The notes under the pieces are model-generated. The model was not told where the DNA came from. It searched no databases and saw only the letters and a program-made list of their open reading frames with translations. This document shows, piece by piece, positions 39,304 to 48,872 of a stretch of DNA of 64,000 bases (the first letter of the stretch is position 1; each line of letters opens with the position of its first letter). Location: positions 36,969-100,968 of the forward strand of contig NZ_LZIR01000027.1 in NCBI RefSeq assembly GCF_001667035.1. The letters run 5' to 3'. The translations under genes and the position numbers were made by a program. The stretch is from Mycobacterium sp. 852002-51057_SCH5723018 (GTDB taxonomy: Bacteria; Actinomycetota; Actinomycetes; Mycobacteriales; Mycobacteriaceae).

Positions 39304-40761
39304 ATGCCTGTGGCGTGTACCAATACGGGCGGATGGGACATTATCCTTGCTGCTAACGACTTCTCAGTGCTTGCCGGAGTGCTGGCCGGCTTCGTAATCA
39401 CTGCGGCCACGATTCTATTTGCGTCGAGTAGCAGATATGCACCACATACCCTGGGCCTCTTCGCAGCCGGCGTGCCGGTCCTCGCGCTTTCCAGCTATAT
39501 CTTCAGTGCCATATCAGGCGTTGAGCGAGAGAGTGGGCCAGATAAGGCCGCGGCTGCAATTGCTGATAAGCTTCGCGCAAAGCTTCCCGATAATCCGGTC
39601 CCCAACCCGGACCAATGTGCCCAGGTGTGGAGTCAGGGTCTTGTAGCAACCGCGATGTTAACGGTCGGTGGGGCTGTCCTCATTTGCGGTCTGGGCTGGG
39701 TGCTCGTTACATACGCCGAAGAACTTCGAATCACACTCTGGAAGGAGCATGCCGAATACACCGAACTTGCTAAAAAAGTTGGCATCAGCCGAGATGAACT
39801 CAAACTTGGCAGGGCTATCTCGGATCCAAAATCAGCGGAACCGATCATCGTCAAACGCAAAAAGCTATTAGTTTCTTTGAATGGTTGGTTCTTCGCGGCG
39901 GCAACTATGATGGCGGGAGGGATACTGATTTGTTCAAATATGGTCTACACAAAGTCCGGTTACCTCAATCTTATTTATGACTCTTTTCCCTCGAAGGTCG
40001 CAATATTTTTTATAGTCGGATTTGGATTATTTCTCATGGTGCGCGCAGCGTACACCGTTATCCGTCGAACCTCCAACGCACTTCGCCATGCAGAAGGCGG
40101 GTTTGATGCTCGACGTAAGCAGCCAACGCGTCGCCCCGTACTTTATATCTATCTAACAATCGCAGTGCTTTTTGTGGCCGTATGGCTCTCAGGGATCTGG
40201 AACGATTGTGGGCCGATCAAAGGCAACTGCTTGGATAAAGCTGGATGCCGCTTGATTCTCGTCCCTGCACTACTGGTACTTACTTTTGGGATTCAAGGAA
40301 TTCATGAGATCTGGCGGAAGTGCTTCTGGAAAGACGACGCTGAGGAATCCATTCCTCCGCTATTCCTACGAACTTCGCCTGGTTATGGCGCACGTAAGTT
40401 GGGGCTGACAGATGACGAAGACAAAAGCGAGAAATTCGACGTGGGCCGGCTTCCTGAAACCGCTTACAATGTCGCGTTCTTCGCCGTAGGCGGAACGTTA
40501 TTTGCCCTCCTAGAGATGCAGGCTGCGCTTTCATCTTGGATAAGGATAACTCTCAGTCTTTGGTTCGGGTTGATATATCCAGCTGGCATCATTCTAGGTC
40601 TCGCTCGCTCGACAGCTGCAGCCGCGAAGAATTACTGCGTTCCCCCGTGGATGTTCATTCGGAAAGACAAAGATGGAAAGTGGATCCTGCCCAAGGACAG
40701 AAATGGAAAGGCGCGCCAGCCGCGTTGGTTGAAGAGACATTTCACTGTCTATTGGCCATGA
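39304..40761 (+). CDS. multi-pass membrane protein of unknown function (485 aa)
   Basis: ATG 39304 (MPVACTNTGGWD) gives 485 residues; the open frame starts with TTG at 39283. Hydrophobic helices are near residues 20-42, 50-70, 110-135, 195-215, 230-255, 275-300, 315-335, 400-420 and 425-450, so about eight or nine passes. Between helices 3 and 4 there is a charged cytoplasmic stretch (EHAEYTELAKKVGISRDEL); the C-terminus WLKRHFTVYWP is basic. There are two cysteine-rich short loops (WNDCGPIKGNCLDKAGC). No family is recognised. Base composition is clearly AT-richer than the host. As first cargo gene of a defence-type island it could be a membrane effector, but that is only context. Confidence 0.75.
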   Translation: MPVACTNTGGWDIILAANDFSVLAGVLAGFVITAATILFASSSRYAPHTLGLFAAGVPVLALSSYIFSAISGVERESGPDKAAAAIADKLRAKLPDNPVPNPDQCAQVWSQGLVATAMLTVGGAVLICGLGWVLVTYAEELRITLWKEHAEYTELAKKVGISRDELKLGRAISDPKSAEPIIVKRKKLLVSLNGWFFAAATMMAGGILICSNMVYTKSGYLNLIYDSFPSKVAIFFIVGFGLFLMVRAAYTVIRRTSNALRHAEGGFDARRKQPTRRPVLYIYLTIAVLFVAVWLSGIWNDCGPIKGNCLDKAGCRLILVPALLVLTFGIQGIHEIWRKCFWKDDAEESIPPLFLRTSPGYGARKLGLTDDEDKSEKFDVGRLPETAYNVAFFAVGGTLFALLEMQAALSSWIRITLSLWFGLIYPAGIILGLARSTAAAAKNYCVPPWMFIRKDKDGKWILPKDRNGKARQPRWLKRHFTVYWP

Positions 40762-41629
40762 GCGGCATCCCTTAATTTTGCTTGGTACTGTATTTTTCCA
40801 AAATGTGGTTCGCTCAATAAAGCCCCGGAAGGGTCGGCGGGATGGTCGCGGCTCAGGGATTTCGACCCACCCCCCGCACGTGCCTGCAGCGATAGTCGGG
40901 TTTCAGCGTGACGCTAGGAGAGCGCGGCCCTCGTCTTGGCAACCCGCTATGAAGTCTGGCCCGGAGTCGGCTCAAGCTATCTTACCGCTTTTGACGTTCG
41001 GGCGCGGCGATCTCCGCGGCGCCTTCTTCTGCGCTCGGAGAAGGTCGCGGCGGTGTTCTCCAAGTCGGCACCGATCTTGGGCAATTGCAAGGAAGCAGCA
41101 CCAAGGGATTCGTCACCTGCTGCACTTCGGCGGATCATTGATCGGGTGATCGCCATTCTGGCGATTCCAAGCCGCCTCGAAACGCTTCTCGGCTTGCTCG
41201 AAAGCCTGGTCTGCCTCCAAGCGGCGTAGCGTCGCAGCTTGATCGGTACAGAAGGCACGAGCTACTCGCCACGTCTGGGACACTGGACGCGAGTTGTCGT
41301 CGACAGCCCGGATGGCTCGCCTGGCTAGGCAGCTTGTGTTCGGGCGCCTCTGCCGCACTTCACCAGGGGGAATCGCGCCTCCTTGACGTGGTGACTCGGC
41401 GGGAGACCTAGGTATTTTTCCAATCCTCGCTGTAGCCACCTCCCGGGAGCATAGGCTGCCATCGGACGAGTCGGGCGACGTCACGAAACCCTGGTCCTAC
41501 AGAAAGGTTCTGAGGCAGCTTGTTCCGTGTTTTGTGTTTCGTCCGTCCAGCCGCCGGGGTGGGTCTGACGGAGGTTGCTTCGGGCCGGGAACTGCAACCA
41601 TCCGACGATAAGAAGCTTGGAGTTCCGGG
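40762..41629. other. 868-bp gap without a confident gene
   Basis: No frame has convincing start, codon use and length together. The best candidate is a minus-strand tail at about 41113-41259 encoding TLRRLEADQAFEQAEKRFEAAWNRQ, a plausible short coiled coil, but its upstream part looks non-coding. It may be a decayed gene. Confidence 0.4.
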
Positions 41630-42655
41630 GTGAAGTCAGTGGATCGTTGGTGGAACTCGGGACGACACCGCCCGACACTTGGAACGGCAATCTTGCTTGG
41701 GCTCGTACCTTTTGCGGTCGTCGCCGGCTTTATAATGGAGATCACCCACTACATTGAATCATTTGGTTGGCTATCGGCAATTGTGTTGGTCGCAGCGGTA
41801 TTTAGCGGCCTCATCGCCGTCGCCGCGCTTGCCAGCCGGCCAGCCCGTGCGCGAACATGGATCTTCCCGCTTACTTTCGTCGTCTGTCTGGCATTCGTAA
41901 TCGCGCTTGTTGCCACCCCCCTTTCACCATTCAAACGCGAGTATCACCGAGAGGGCGACACTGCCTCAAGGCCGCCGGGACCAGTGACCACGACACCGAG
42001 CACACCGCCAGTCACGACGGTGTCCCACGCGGAGTTGTGCGGCTCCGCAGCAGAGCAGAAGCCACCACCTGATATTCAAATATGCGTTGTATATTGGTGC
42101 AAAGGTGATGTCTATTCGGCCGCTACCAATGCCATTGATGATTCGCAGATGCAAATTAAGGTCCGGCCGCGAATACTGAACAGCACTCCTGATCCGCTCC
42201 CGATATCGACTTCCAAGCCAGCGAGCATTCGCTTAATAGTGGATTCACCGACTCTGCCTGAGTCGTGGCAGCCTCCTGCGAGGACCGCTGCTGCAGCGGA
42301 TCATCCAGTTCAAGTCTCTTGGAATGGTAGCCAGCGCTGGGCGATACCACCAAACGTAAACGGAGACGCTAGGGAGCTTCCGAACGGTTTCTATACCGGG
42401 TTTGCTTCCGACTGGCACGCCGACTCGATCCCGCCTGGCGGCAGCTATTTCGCGCCGCTTGAATACCGACCTGAATACTTGCCCCGCAAGATACCCAAGG
42501 ATGAGGGGGATCTCGTCTTTCAGGTGCCACTCGACCAGTACGGAAACGTGACGGTTGTGGGTCTTGCCTATGTCGCATTTGCGGACCGGCCCACGATCCT
42601 CGGCATGGCACAGAAGTCAGATTGGCCGCAACCATCGGACCCCTCGTCCTTCTAA
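41630..42655 (+). CDS. membrane-anchored hypothetical protein with outer domain (341 aa)
   Basis: GTG 41630. Three transmembrane helices (~residues 18-42, 45-68 and 76-95) are followed by a Thr/Pro linker (SRPPGPVTTTPSTPPVTT) and an outer domain of ~220 residues with an early cysteine trio (ELCGSAAEQ, ICVVYWC). The outer domain ends without a further helix. The beta-rich look (VRPRILNSTPDPLPI, YEYRPEYLP-like strands) suggests a surface binding domain. No family is recognised. It resembles small membrane sensors in mobile islands, but no partner is proven. Confidence 0.7.
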   Translation: MKSVDRWWNSGRHRPTLGTAILLGLVPFAVVAGFIMEITHYIESFGWLSAIVLVAAVFSGLIAVAALASRPARARTWIFPLTFVVCLAFVIALVATPLSPFKREYHREGDTASRPPGPVTTTPSTPPVTTVSHAELCGSAAEQKPPPDIQICVVYWCKGDVYSAATNAIDDSQMQIKVRPRILNSTPDPLPISTSKPASIRLIVDSPTLPESWQPPARTAAAADHPVQVSWNGSQRWAIPPNVNGDARELPNGFYTGFASDWHADSIPPGGSYFAPLEYRPEYLPRKIPKDEGDLVFQVPLDQYGNVTVVGLAYVAFADRPTILGMAQKSDWPQPSDPSSF

Positions 42656-42941
42656 AACGGCAGACGTCGCCCCGGTGAACGCCGCTCATCTACCGGTGTT
42701 TCACAACTGGCGTTGTGGGTTTCTCAGCAAACTAACGGAGTCACAAGGCGCTATCAGGCAAGAGTGTTAACTCACCTTCCTAGCCCTTGGCGGGTGCGGT
42801 TAGCCCGCGCGTCACTCCGCGAGTGTTCGACGTGTACCCGCGATGCGGCTGATGGTGGAGCTGCCGGGAATCGAAGACGCATATAGCACGCCTGACCTGC
42901 GCAGATGCAAAACGGGCCGACACGGCTGAACATGGAAAAAT

Positions 42942-44087
42942 ATGGCTGAGCAGGCAAATGTGCTGACCACCGTCAGCACGGCGCGGATTGCCTGGGCGAG
43001 GCAGCATTGGACCCGGGAGTCCTACAGCATCGCCGGGGCCGTCGCAGAGCAACGGTTCCGGATAGGGTCCAAGGCGTGCGCGCGAGTTTACTGGGAGCGA
43101 GACGAAATGACGCGCTTAGAATGGTGGTACACGATCGAGCGCGGTTTCGTTGCGTATGCCGAGCTGCTGCGAGAGACATTCACGACACAACTCGCCGGCC
43201 ACCTCGCAACCGTTCAACTGCCGTCAGTGAATATGGATGAAAGCGAGGGCATGGGATGGCTCGCTGCACCCCGCATCGGCGGAAGGCCAGCGACGCCGTC
43301 TCAAGAGCATTGGGGAATGGTCCACATCGGGACGAAGGCCAAACCCATTGGCGTCGTCATCAATCAGCTCGCGCTGACGGCTGATATTCCCGCTGGAGTC
43401 GATACACAGCAGGCCGCACATTCGCTTGTCGATGCAATGGACGACTGGTGGGAAAACGTTCGCGGGTGGCTGGAGCTGGTCACCGGCCAGCATCTAACGC
43501 GCGTCGGCCATAAAGAGACAGAGGTGATTGGTAACAAGACGCCGATCTGGTCGCTGCGAGATGACGGTACGCACGACGTGCCCATCTCGATTACTGGGAT
43601 GAGTACTATTTATCTTGGCCGCCAGGTCGAAGCAGTAACAGCCGACATCCTCAATGGTTGCGTTTCGTTAGCCGATAACGCTCCTCCGCTGGCATGGACA
43701 CTTCTCCGTGACGCCCGCGCTTTACAGGAGGTTGGTCATTATCGGCGAGCCGTCATCGACGCCGCGACTTCTGCTGAGCTCGCGGTAAGCGAAATTCTCG
43801 ACGCCCGTCTCGCTGGAACTGAGGAGCCGGTACGCAGTGCGCTGCTTGCCGCGCACCGCATGCTCGGTCCGAAGAGCAGGCTGCTTACCTCACTGAGCTG
43901 TCCGCCACTACCATCTTCCTTCGAGTTGGATTTAGTGGTGCCACGTAACAACGCCGTGCACAAAGGAATTAGCATCGACGGGCCGACATGCAGTCGGGCT
44001 ATCTCGGTAGCTGCCGAAGTTGTGGAACGTGCCTTCCCGCTCCCAGTTCCGCCAACCGTAGGCATGCCGTTGCGGCGGTTGTGGTGA
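42942..44087 (+). CDS. HEPN-domain protein, candidate abortive-infection RNase (381 aa)
   Basis: ATG 42942. The N-terminal ~240 residues are an unassigned alpha/beta region (IGTKAKPIGVVINQLAL and others). The C-terminal ~120 residues form an all-helical segment (RDARALQEVGHYRRAVIDAATSAELAVSEIL) ending in RNNAVH, Arg335 to His340, which fits the R-x4-6-H catalytic motif of HEPN ribonucleases. HEPN proteins often act as toxins or abortive-infection effectors that cut cellular or phage RNA. The tail (residues ~355-381) is Pro-rich. No antitoxin-like small gene is adjacent, so it may be self-regulated or need a phage trigger. Confidence 0.7.
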   Translation: MAEQANVLTTVSTARIAWARQHWTRESYSIAGAVAEQRFRIGSKACARVYWERDEMTRLEWWYTIERGFVAYAELLRETFTTQLAGHLATVQLPSVNMDESEGMGWLAAPRIGGRPATPSQEHWGMVHIGTKAKPIGVVINQLALTADIPAGVDTQQAAHSLVDAMDDWWENVRGWLELVTGQHLTRVGHKETEVIGNKTPIWSLRDDGTHDVPISITGMSTIYLGRQVEAVTADILNGCVSLADNAPPLAWTLLRDARALQEVGHYRRAVIDAATSAELAVSEILDARLAGTEEPVRSALLAAHRMLGPKSRLLTSLSCPPLPSSFELDLVVPRNNAVHKGISIDGPTCSRAISVAAEVVERAFPLPVPPTVGMPLRRLW

Positions 44088-44125
44088 AGGTCGCTGACAC
44101 AAGTGTCTGGACTAGGGCGGGAGCG

Positions 44126-44992
44126 TCAACTATCTGCGTTGCCCCATTCGTCGCCTAGCACCCAACGAATTGCGACGATTGAGCCGGTGAGCACTCCCCA
44201 CGTGAAGTCGCTTGACACGTCTAGTTCTAGAACCTCTTTGCCGATTCGCTCCTCGACGGCACGCATGCCTTTGTCGACCTGTTCCAGAACGTCTTTCGGC
44301 GTGTCACCCCATCTCGGGTCGTCGATTGGAGGCTTCCGCCCGTACCACAGCCGGTCGTATAGCTCATTCTCTTTGGCCAATATGTCGGAGATACGACGGA
44401 ACGTCGAGACATGAACGTCGTGCTGAAACGCGACATCTTGATGCCTAGCAATGAGATTACGAAGCTGAGGAAGCTCCCACACCCTGATGCGGAACCGAGG
44501 ATTATTGTTCCGAATGTAATTGTCGATCCATGTCTTTGCACCGTTGGTTAGGTAGCCGGAGGCTATGAACAGCAGCACTGAAGGGCGTTCGGCTTCCGCC
44601 CAGCTAACCGCGTTGTTGAGTGCCTCCGGCGGAACACCGCGCTCGTAGTGCTTGCAGTCAATGAACCACACGTCGCTGTACTTGTGTCCGTCAACGTCAG
44701 TCTGGACGTACTCTGCAACGATGTCGCGACCCTGGTCGGCTGGGGAACTAGCTCGGGGGGTCCCTTTCCGCCAATCGACGTTTGAAAACCCAGCAGCGGA
44801 CACCAGATCGAAGCAGAACGCCTCAAACTCGGTAGGCGTCAGTCCTTCAAAACTGACTGCACCGATCAAATCGGACGGATCGGGATCAGGGGACTCAACT
44901 GGTCCTTCTGGGCCAAGCTCCTCGCCGTCACTGTCTGTCGTCCTAGTTTCGGGCGCTCCATCTCTACTCGCTTCCTTGTCGCTCTCAGCCAT
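44126..44992 (-). CDS. Mrr-like restriction endonuclease (288 aa)
   Basis: ATG 44992 starts MAESDKEASRDG, an acidic low-complexity tail (~1-45), then FEGLTPTEFEAFCFDLVSAAGFSNVDW as in Mrr_cat domains. The PD-(D/E)xK core is GRDIVAEY (Asp90) and FIDCKHY (Asp112-x-Lys114), where Cys replaces the more usual Gln before Lys. The C-terminal ~130 residues (ELPQLRNLIARHQDVAFQ, RRISDILAKENELYDR) are helical and may bind a partner or DNA. There is no methyltransferase gene, so it would be a type IV-like, modification-dependent nuclease. It is convergent with the HEPN gene (39 bp). The frame is open to 45166 but homology starts after 44992. Confidence 0.8.
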   Translation of the reverse strand: MAESDKEASRDGAPETRTTDSDGEELGPEGPVESPDPDPSDLIGAVSFEGLTPTEFEAFCFDLVSAAGFSNVDWRKGTPRASSPADQGRDIVAEYVQTDVDGHKYSDVWFIDCKHYERGVPPEALNNAVSWAEAERPSVLLFIASGYLTNGAKTWIDNYIRNNNPRFRIRVWELPQLRNLIARHQDVAFQHDVHVSTFRRISDILAKENELYDRLWYGRKPPIDDPRWGDTPKDVLEQVDKGMRAVEERIGKEVLELDVSSDFTWGVLTGSIVAIRWVLGDEWGNADS

Positions 44993-45553
44993 CCCCGAAT
45001 GCTGCCACACCCGCGTTTGACGCCTTGGGCGTTTACCTCCGCATAGTGATCTCAAAACTAACGTTTTCAATTTCTCAGTTGTTGATGCCAAACCAGAGTG
45101 TCGGGTAACGAAAGCGTCGCCGTGTTGCGGGGGCGCGCGCCGCAGTCGGGCCGGAAACGCGATCACCGGAGCGACAACTCAAAGGGTTGATCGGGAAACC
45201 AGGTCGCCTGGCTCCGTGTCGGAATAGTTGATCGAGCCGTCCCTGCCCTACCAAGCGGCAGCCCGATTGCCCCCACGGAAACATTCGGGCGTCGATGGGG
45301 GAGCCCCATACGGGGACCTTCGACAGCTTTGCCACGGACCTCGCTACGGCAAACGCCGTGATTTGGCGCATCTGTGGGCAGAGGTTCCAGGTAACCGCGC
45401 ACCAGGGTTGGAGCAAACCCAGATCAAACTACCGATTCCCTTCAGGGCACGAATTCTCCATACTGAGGTCGTGCCGCCATGTCACCTTGTCTTCAGTCCC
45501 GGGCGCTTGTTGTGGCGGCGTGGTCATCTAGTAACGATTAAGGCGGGCACCGA
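44993..45553. other. 561-bp divergent promoter region
   Basis: It lies between the Mrr-like gene (-) and the phosphoesterase gene (+), which start on opposite sides. Open frames here have no convincing codon use. It should contain both promoters; I see no clear operator palindrome. Confidence 0.45.
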
Positions 45554-47851
45554 ATGAATGAACTCGACAGAGCACTGCAAGCGATCAGCGACCACAAAAA
45601 AGCACTAGTCGGCGTGGTGGTGCACCTGAACGATACGTACTTGATTGACGCACGCCCCGAGCGCTGGCTACCGGGCTTCGCCAGAATTATCGCCACCATC
45701 AGACGATTGCGGGCACATACTATCGCCGCGACTGGAAACGATCTGGTCCTCGTGGTCCATAGCGGTGACTTCCTGAGTCCGGCCCGTGTCGGCAACTACA
45801 AGGACACGGCCACGAAGAAGTACGACCATGGCCGAACGATGGTGAGTCTCCTTAATGCGGCGGGAGTTAAATATTGCGTACTCGGAAACCATGAATTCGA
45901 CAACAAGGCAAATGCGCTTGCCGATCGTCTCCGGGAAGCGAATTTTACAGTGCTTCTCGCGAATACGACAGACCCGACTGGGCTGATCAGACCAGAAGAT
46001 CCTTCCCCGGGCAACCGCCATATCAAAATGAAACCACATGTTGTCTGGCCCGAGGACGACTCTCGCCCTCGCATAGCGCTCACCGGGGTTGTCTCAGCGG
46101 ATGTGCACAAGAGCTTCGTGAGCCCAAGCTTAACGGAGAAAGACCCCAAAACCGGTAAGGCGAAGGATCAGCCTTGGAAAGATACTTCACCGAGCCAAGC
46201 CGTGATCAAAGCGTGGAATGACATCAAAGATCGCGCAGACGATACATCCCCCGACCAGGGCGGTGAATTCGAAACTAAGGTAGCCCTCACCGATAACATA
46301 CCGTTCCGCTTTGTGCTCACACACGCTACGCAGGACGAGGACACCCAGTTGCAGCGACAGATCGCCGCAACCCCGCGCACCTACATTCTCGGAGGCCACG
46401 ACCACGACATTCAATACGTCGATTACAGCGGAACAATTTTCATTGGGAAGAATCTCTCCAACGCGGAAACCATACGGGTCATGCTTCCCCTGGCAGGCGG
46501 AAGATCCGCTTGTAACGAGGTCTACGCCGCGTACCAACGACTGCAGAAACGACAGCGCAACAAGAGGTTCCTGTATCCGCAGGACCTGGAGGCTGTCCTA
46601 CTGACGGTCTCTGACCTGGACAGCGACGTATTAAGGGAGCGCATCCAGGAGCAGAACCCTGCTGAAGGTTCGGAACTCAAAGATGTACTCAACAAAGCAC
46701 GATGCGAATACGACATCCCCGCCTTCGAGCTGACATACGAAGACCACGATATGTCCGATGTGGCCGCCGACGAAATCATCCAAGCAGCGATTGCGAAGGT
46801 AGAGCTCTCCGACGATGACAAGCTGGTACGCAATTTCACTGGCATAACCGCACTCGAAGCCCGCGACCACTATATCCGCAAAGACGCGACAAACATGGGA
46901 GTCTTAGTCGCCGAATGCGTTCGACGGGAAGCCGAGGCGCAACTGAATCAAAAGGGCCACCGACCCGCCGGCGCCCCAGCTCCCGTAATTGCCCTCATTA
47001 ATTCGGGCGCATTCCGCTGCGATAGCGAACTTAAACCGGAGCTGAAACTGCGAGATCTGCGCGAGACGTTTCTGTACGATGACGATAAGGCGATCATGGT
47101 GTTGAAAGTCTCCGCAGAAGTCGTCCGTGAACTCGTTAAGCACGGAACGCAGGAGACGAAGAAGGGAACGGGAGCGTACCCTCAGCTTGCCGGCGGCTGG
47201 AAGACCGCGAAGGGCGACGTGTGGCTCGCGATCAGCTCCTTCCTCCTGATCCGAGCCGACAATAACGATGGCTATAACGAGGTGCTGCAGAAATTTTGGA
47301 AATTGCCCGACGCTGAAGCAACGGCGGAGAAGGCACTGAAGGAGGCCTCGGATGTGCGGTTCAGCATCACTGACGCTGTAAAGAATAACGCGCAAGCAGT
47401 ACCTGCCAACAAGCTCCCTAAGCAGGCAAGAAAAACTGTAAAAGGTGAGGCCGAAATCCTCCGGCTGCTCCAGGCCTATCTCAAAGCCTTTCACGAAAAC
47501 ATATCTCCGGACGACAGCAATTTTCCAAATAAGGAAACCTGGCTCGAATCAAAAGTCCCCATCGACCAGCCCGCAATACGAGAGGCACGCGACGCCGTGC
47601 GGGGATTCCTCGAAGAACGTGGCACCGTCAAAAAATACAAAGATGTCGCAGCAACTCTAAATAAAGGGGCGCAATGGAAAGACGACGCCCGGGTCGCGTG
47701 GACAAACGCACGGAAAGAGCTCCTCGAGCTCCGGGGATCCCTCCGAAGCCAGGACGATCCCGCATTTAGCACGGGCGATAGCTATTTCCGATTGTTCAAC
47801 GCAGCCGTGCGAGGCATACCGGGCTGGGGACTATTGCCCGCGTTGACCTAG
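45554..47851 (+). CDS. cytosolic 5'-nucleotidase-like metallophosphoesterase (765 aa)
   Basis: ATG 45554. Calcineurin-like core at residues ~20-290: HLNDTY (24-29), HSGDF (Asp72), GNHEFD (111-116), THATQDED and GGHDHD, so all metal motifs are present except that the first D-x-H reads D-x-Y, as in a subset of the UshA-like family. A 5'-nucleotidase C-terminal domain follows (~425-600; ALINSGAFRCDSEL is the substrate loop). The last ~150 residues are a Lys/Glu-rich helical extension without assignment. Unlike UshA there is no signal peptide, so the enzyme would act on nucleotides or related phosphates inside the cell. Position in a defence-type island suggests nucleotide depletion on infection, an inference. 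Confidence 0.75.
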   Translation: MNELDRALQAISDHKKALVGVVVHLNDTYLIDARPERWLPGFARIIATIRRLRAHTIAATGNDLVLVVHSGDFLSPARVGNYKDTATKKYDHGRTMVSLLNAAGVKYCVLGNHEFDNKANALADRLREANFTVLLANTTDPTGLIRPEDPSPGNRHIKMKPHVVWPEDDSRPRIALTGVVSADVHKSFVSPSLTEKDPKTGKAKDQPWKDTSPSQAVIKAWNDIKDRADDTSPDQGGEFETKVALTDNIPFRFVLTHATQDEDTQLQRQIAATPRTYILGGHDHDIQYVDYSGTIFIGKNLSNAETIRVMLPLAGGRSACNEVYAAYQRLQKRQRNKRFLYPQDLEAVLLTVSDLDSDVLRERIQEQNPAEGSELKDVLNKARCEYDIPAFELTYEDHDMSDVAADEIIQAAIAKVELSDDDKLVRNFTGITALEARDHYIRKDATNMGVLVAECVRREAEAQLNQKGHRPAGAPAPVIALINSGAFRCDSELKPELKLRDLRETFLYDDDKAIMVLKVSAEVVRELVKHGTQETKKGTGAYPQLAGGWKTAKGDVWLAISSFLLIRADNNDGYNEVLQKFWKLPDAEATAEKALKEASDVRFSITDAVKNNAQAVPANKLPKQARKTVKGEAEILRLLQAYLKAFHENISPDDSNFPNKETWLESKVPIDQPAIREARDAVRGFLEERGTVKKYKDVAATLNKGAQWKDDARVAWTNARKELLELRGSLRSQDDPAFSTGDSYFRLFNAAVRGIPGWGLLPALT

Positions 47852-48139
47852 TCACCACGCCCAGTCAACCTGCGCGCTCGCTCGGCGCTCGAGTCACCGC
47901 ACCTGGCCGGAAAGAGTCCGTGCACTGTGTCCAGGGCACCGCGTGGCAACTCGCGGTCGTTCCCTTCAGCGCCGCCGCTGCAGAAGCCATCAGGATCGAG
48001 TCGCATAACTAAAGAATTGAGATGGCATAGACTGGGATAGATTGTGTTTCAGGAAATGCCAGTTGGTGATGTCTCAAAAGTTGGCTCAAAATATCTGTCG
48101 CATATGGACTAGTTCTGATACTTCTGAGACACTGTTTGC
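47852..48139. other. intergenic region upstream of the serine recombinase
   Basis: A 288-bp gap. It holds the inverted repeat pair listed at 48070-48131 and nothing else that I can identify. Confidence 0.45.
48070..48131. promoter_or_regulatory. res-like inverted repeat upstream of the recombinase
   Basis: TGTCTCAAAAGT (48070-48081) and ACTTCTGAGACA (48120-48131) are inverted arms (11 of 12 paired) 38 bp apart, ending 8 bp before the recombinase ATG. The position fits a resolvase recombination site or an autoregulatory operator. Confidence 0.5.
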
Positions 48140-48748
48140 ATGGCAACGACAATCGCCTCCGCCACACCCGAAACCCAGCTTGGCTACGCTCGAGTAAGCA
48201 CGGGGCACCAGTCCCTCGATCAACAGGTCGATGCGCTGACCGGTGCGGGCGTCGATCCCGCCCGCGTCTACTCAGACAAGCTCTCAGGCACATCTGCCCG
48301 CGAGCAGCGCCCCGGCCTCGCTGCCCTGTTGGACTACGCCCGCGAAGGCGACGCCATCGTTGTCGTCGGCATAGACCGCTTGGGCCGCAACGCCGCTGAG
48401 GTTATGACGACCATCCGCGAATTGGGTAAGCGCCGGATTGTTCTGCGCTCGTTGCGAGAGGGCATCGACACGTCGAATGCGACAGGTCGCATGGTGGCGG
48501 GCGTCCTGGCAAGTCTCGCCGAACTTGAGTTGGAACTGGGCCGCGAGCGGCGAACGGCCGCTCGTGAGGCACGTCGGGCACGCGGGCAATCCATTGGTCG
48601 GCCAAAAGCTTTGACCGGATCGAAAGCAGCTCTAGCTCAACGTATGCACGCGAGCGGCGAATCGGCAAGCACCATAGCTGCCGCGCTCGGTGTAAGCCGG
48701 GCCACCGTCTACCGGGTGCTAGCTGAGCAGGCTGACGAAGGCGGCTAG
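48140..48748 (+). CDS. serine recombinase (resolvase/invertase family)
   Basis: A 202-residue small serine recombinase. GYARVSTGHQSLDQQ places the nucleophile at Ser20; SGTSAREQRPGLAALLDYAREGD and DRLGRNAAEV are the conserved Arg-rich active-site parts, and RGQSIGRPKAL leads into a C-terminal helix-turn-helix (STIAAALGVSRATVYRVL, ~residues 173-192). Proteins of this size resolve cointegrates or invert DNA. ATG 48140. Codon use is closer to the host than that of neighbouring cargo genes. It may belong to a separate insertion nested in the island or serve in cargo exchange. Confidence 0.92.
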   Translation: MATTIASATPETQLGYARVSTGHQSLDQQVDALTGAGVDPARVYSDKLSGTSAREQRPGLAALLDYAREGDAIVVVGIDRLGRNAAEVMTTIRELGKRRIVLRSLREGIDTSNATGRMVAGVLASLAELELELGRERRTAAREARRARGQSIGRPKALTGSKAALAQRMHASGESASTIAAALGVSRATVYRVLAEQADEGG

Positions 48749-48872
48749 CTCATTGCCTCACCTTTCGCAACGGGCGGTTGTTGTGACCCCTCAGCGCGGT
48801 GCTGCGCTGCCGGTGCCTTCTGCACCCGAAAACAACACGGTGGCCGGCGATTCCTCCGTAGACTTCTCTTCC

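Noticed and set aside
41113..41484. Minus-strand open frame of 123 codons in the 40.8-41.6 kb gap
   Set aside because: Only the last ~45 codons look coding; the upstream part has stop-avoiding but implausible sequence, so it is described as a possible remnant only.
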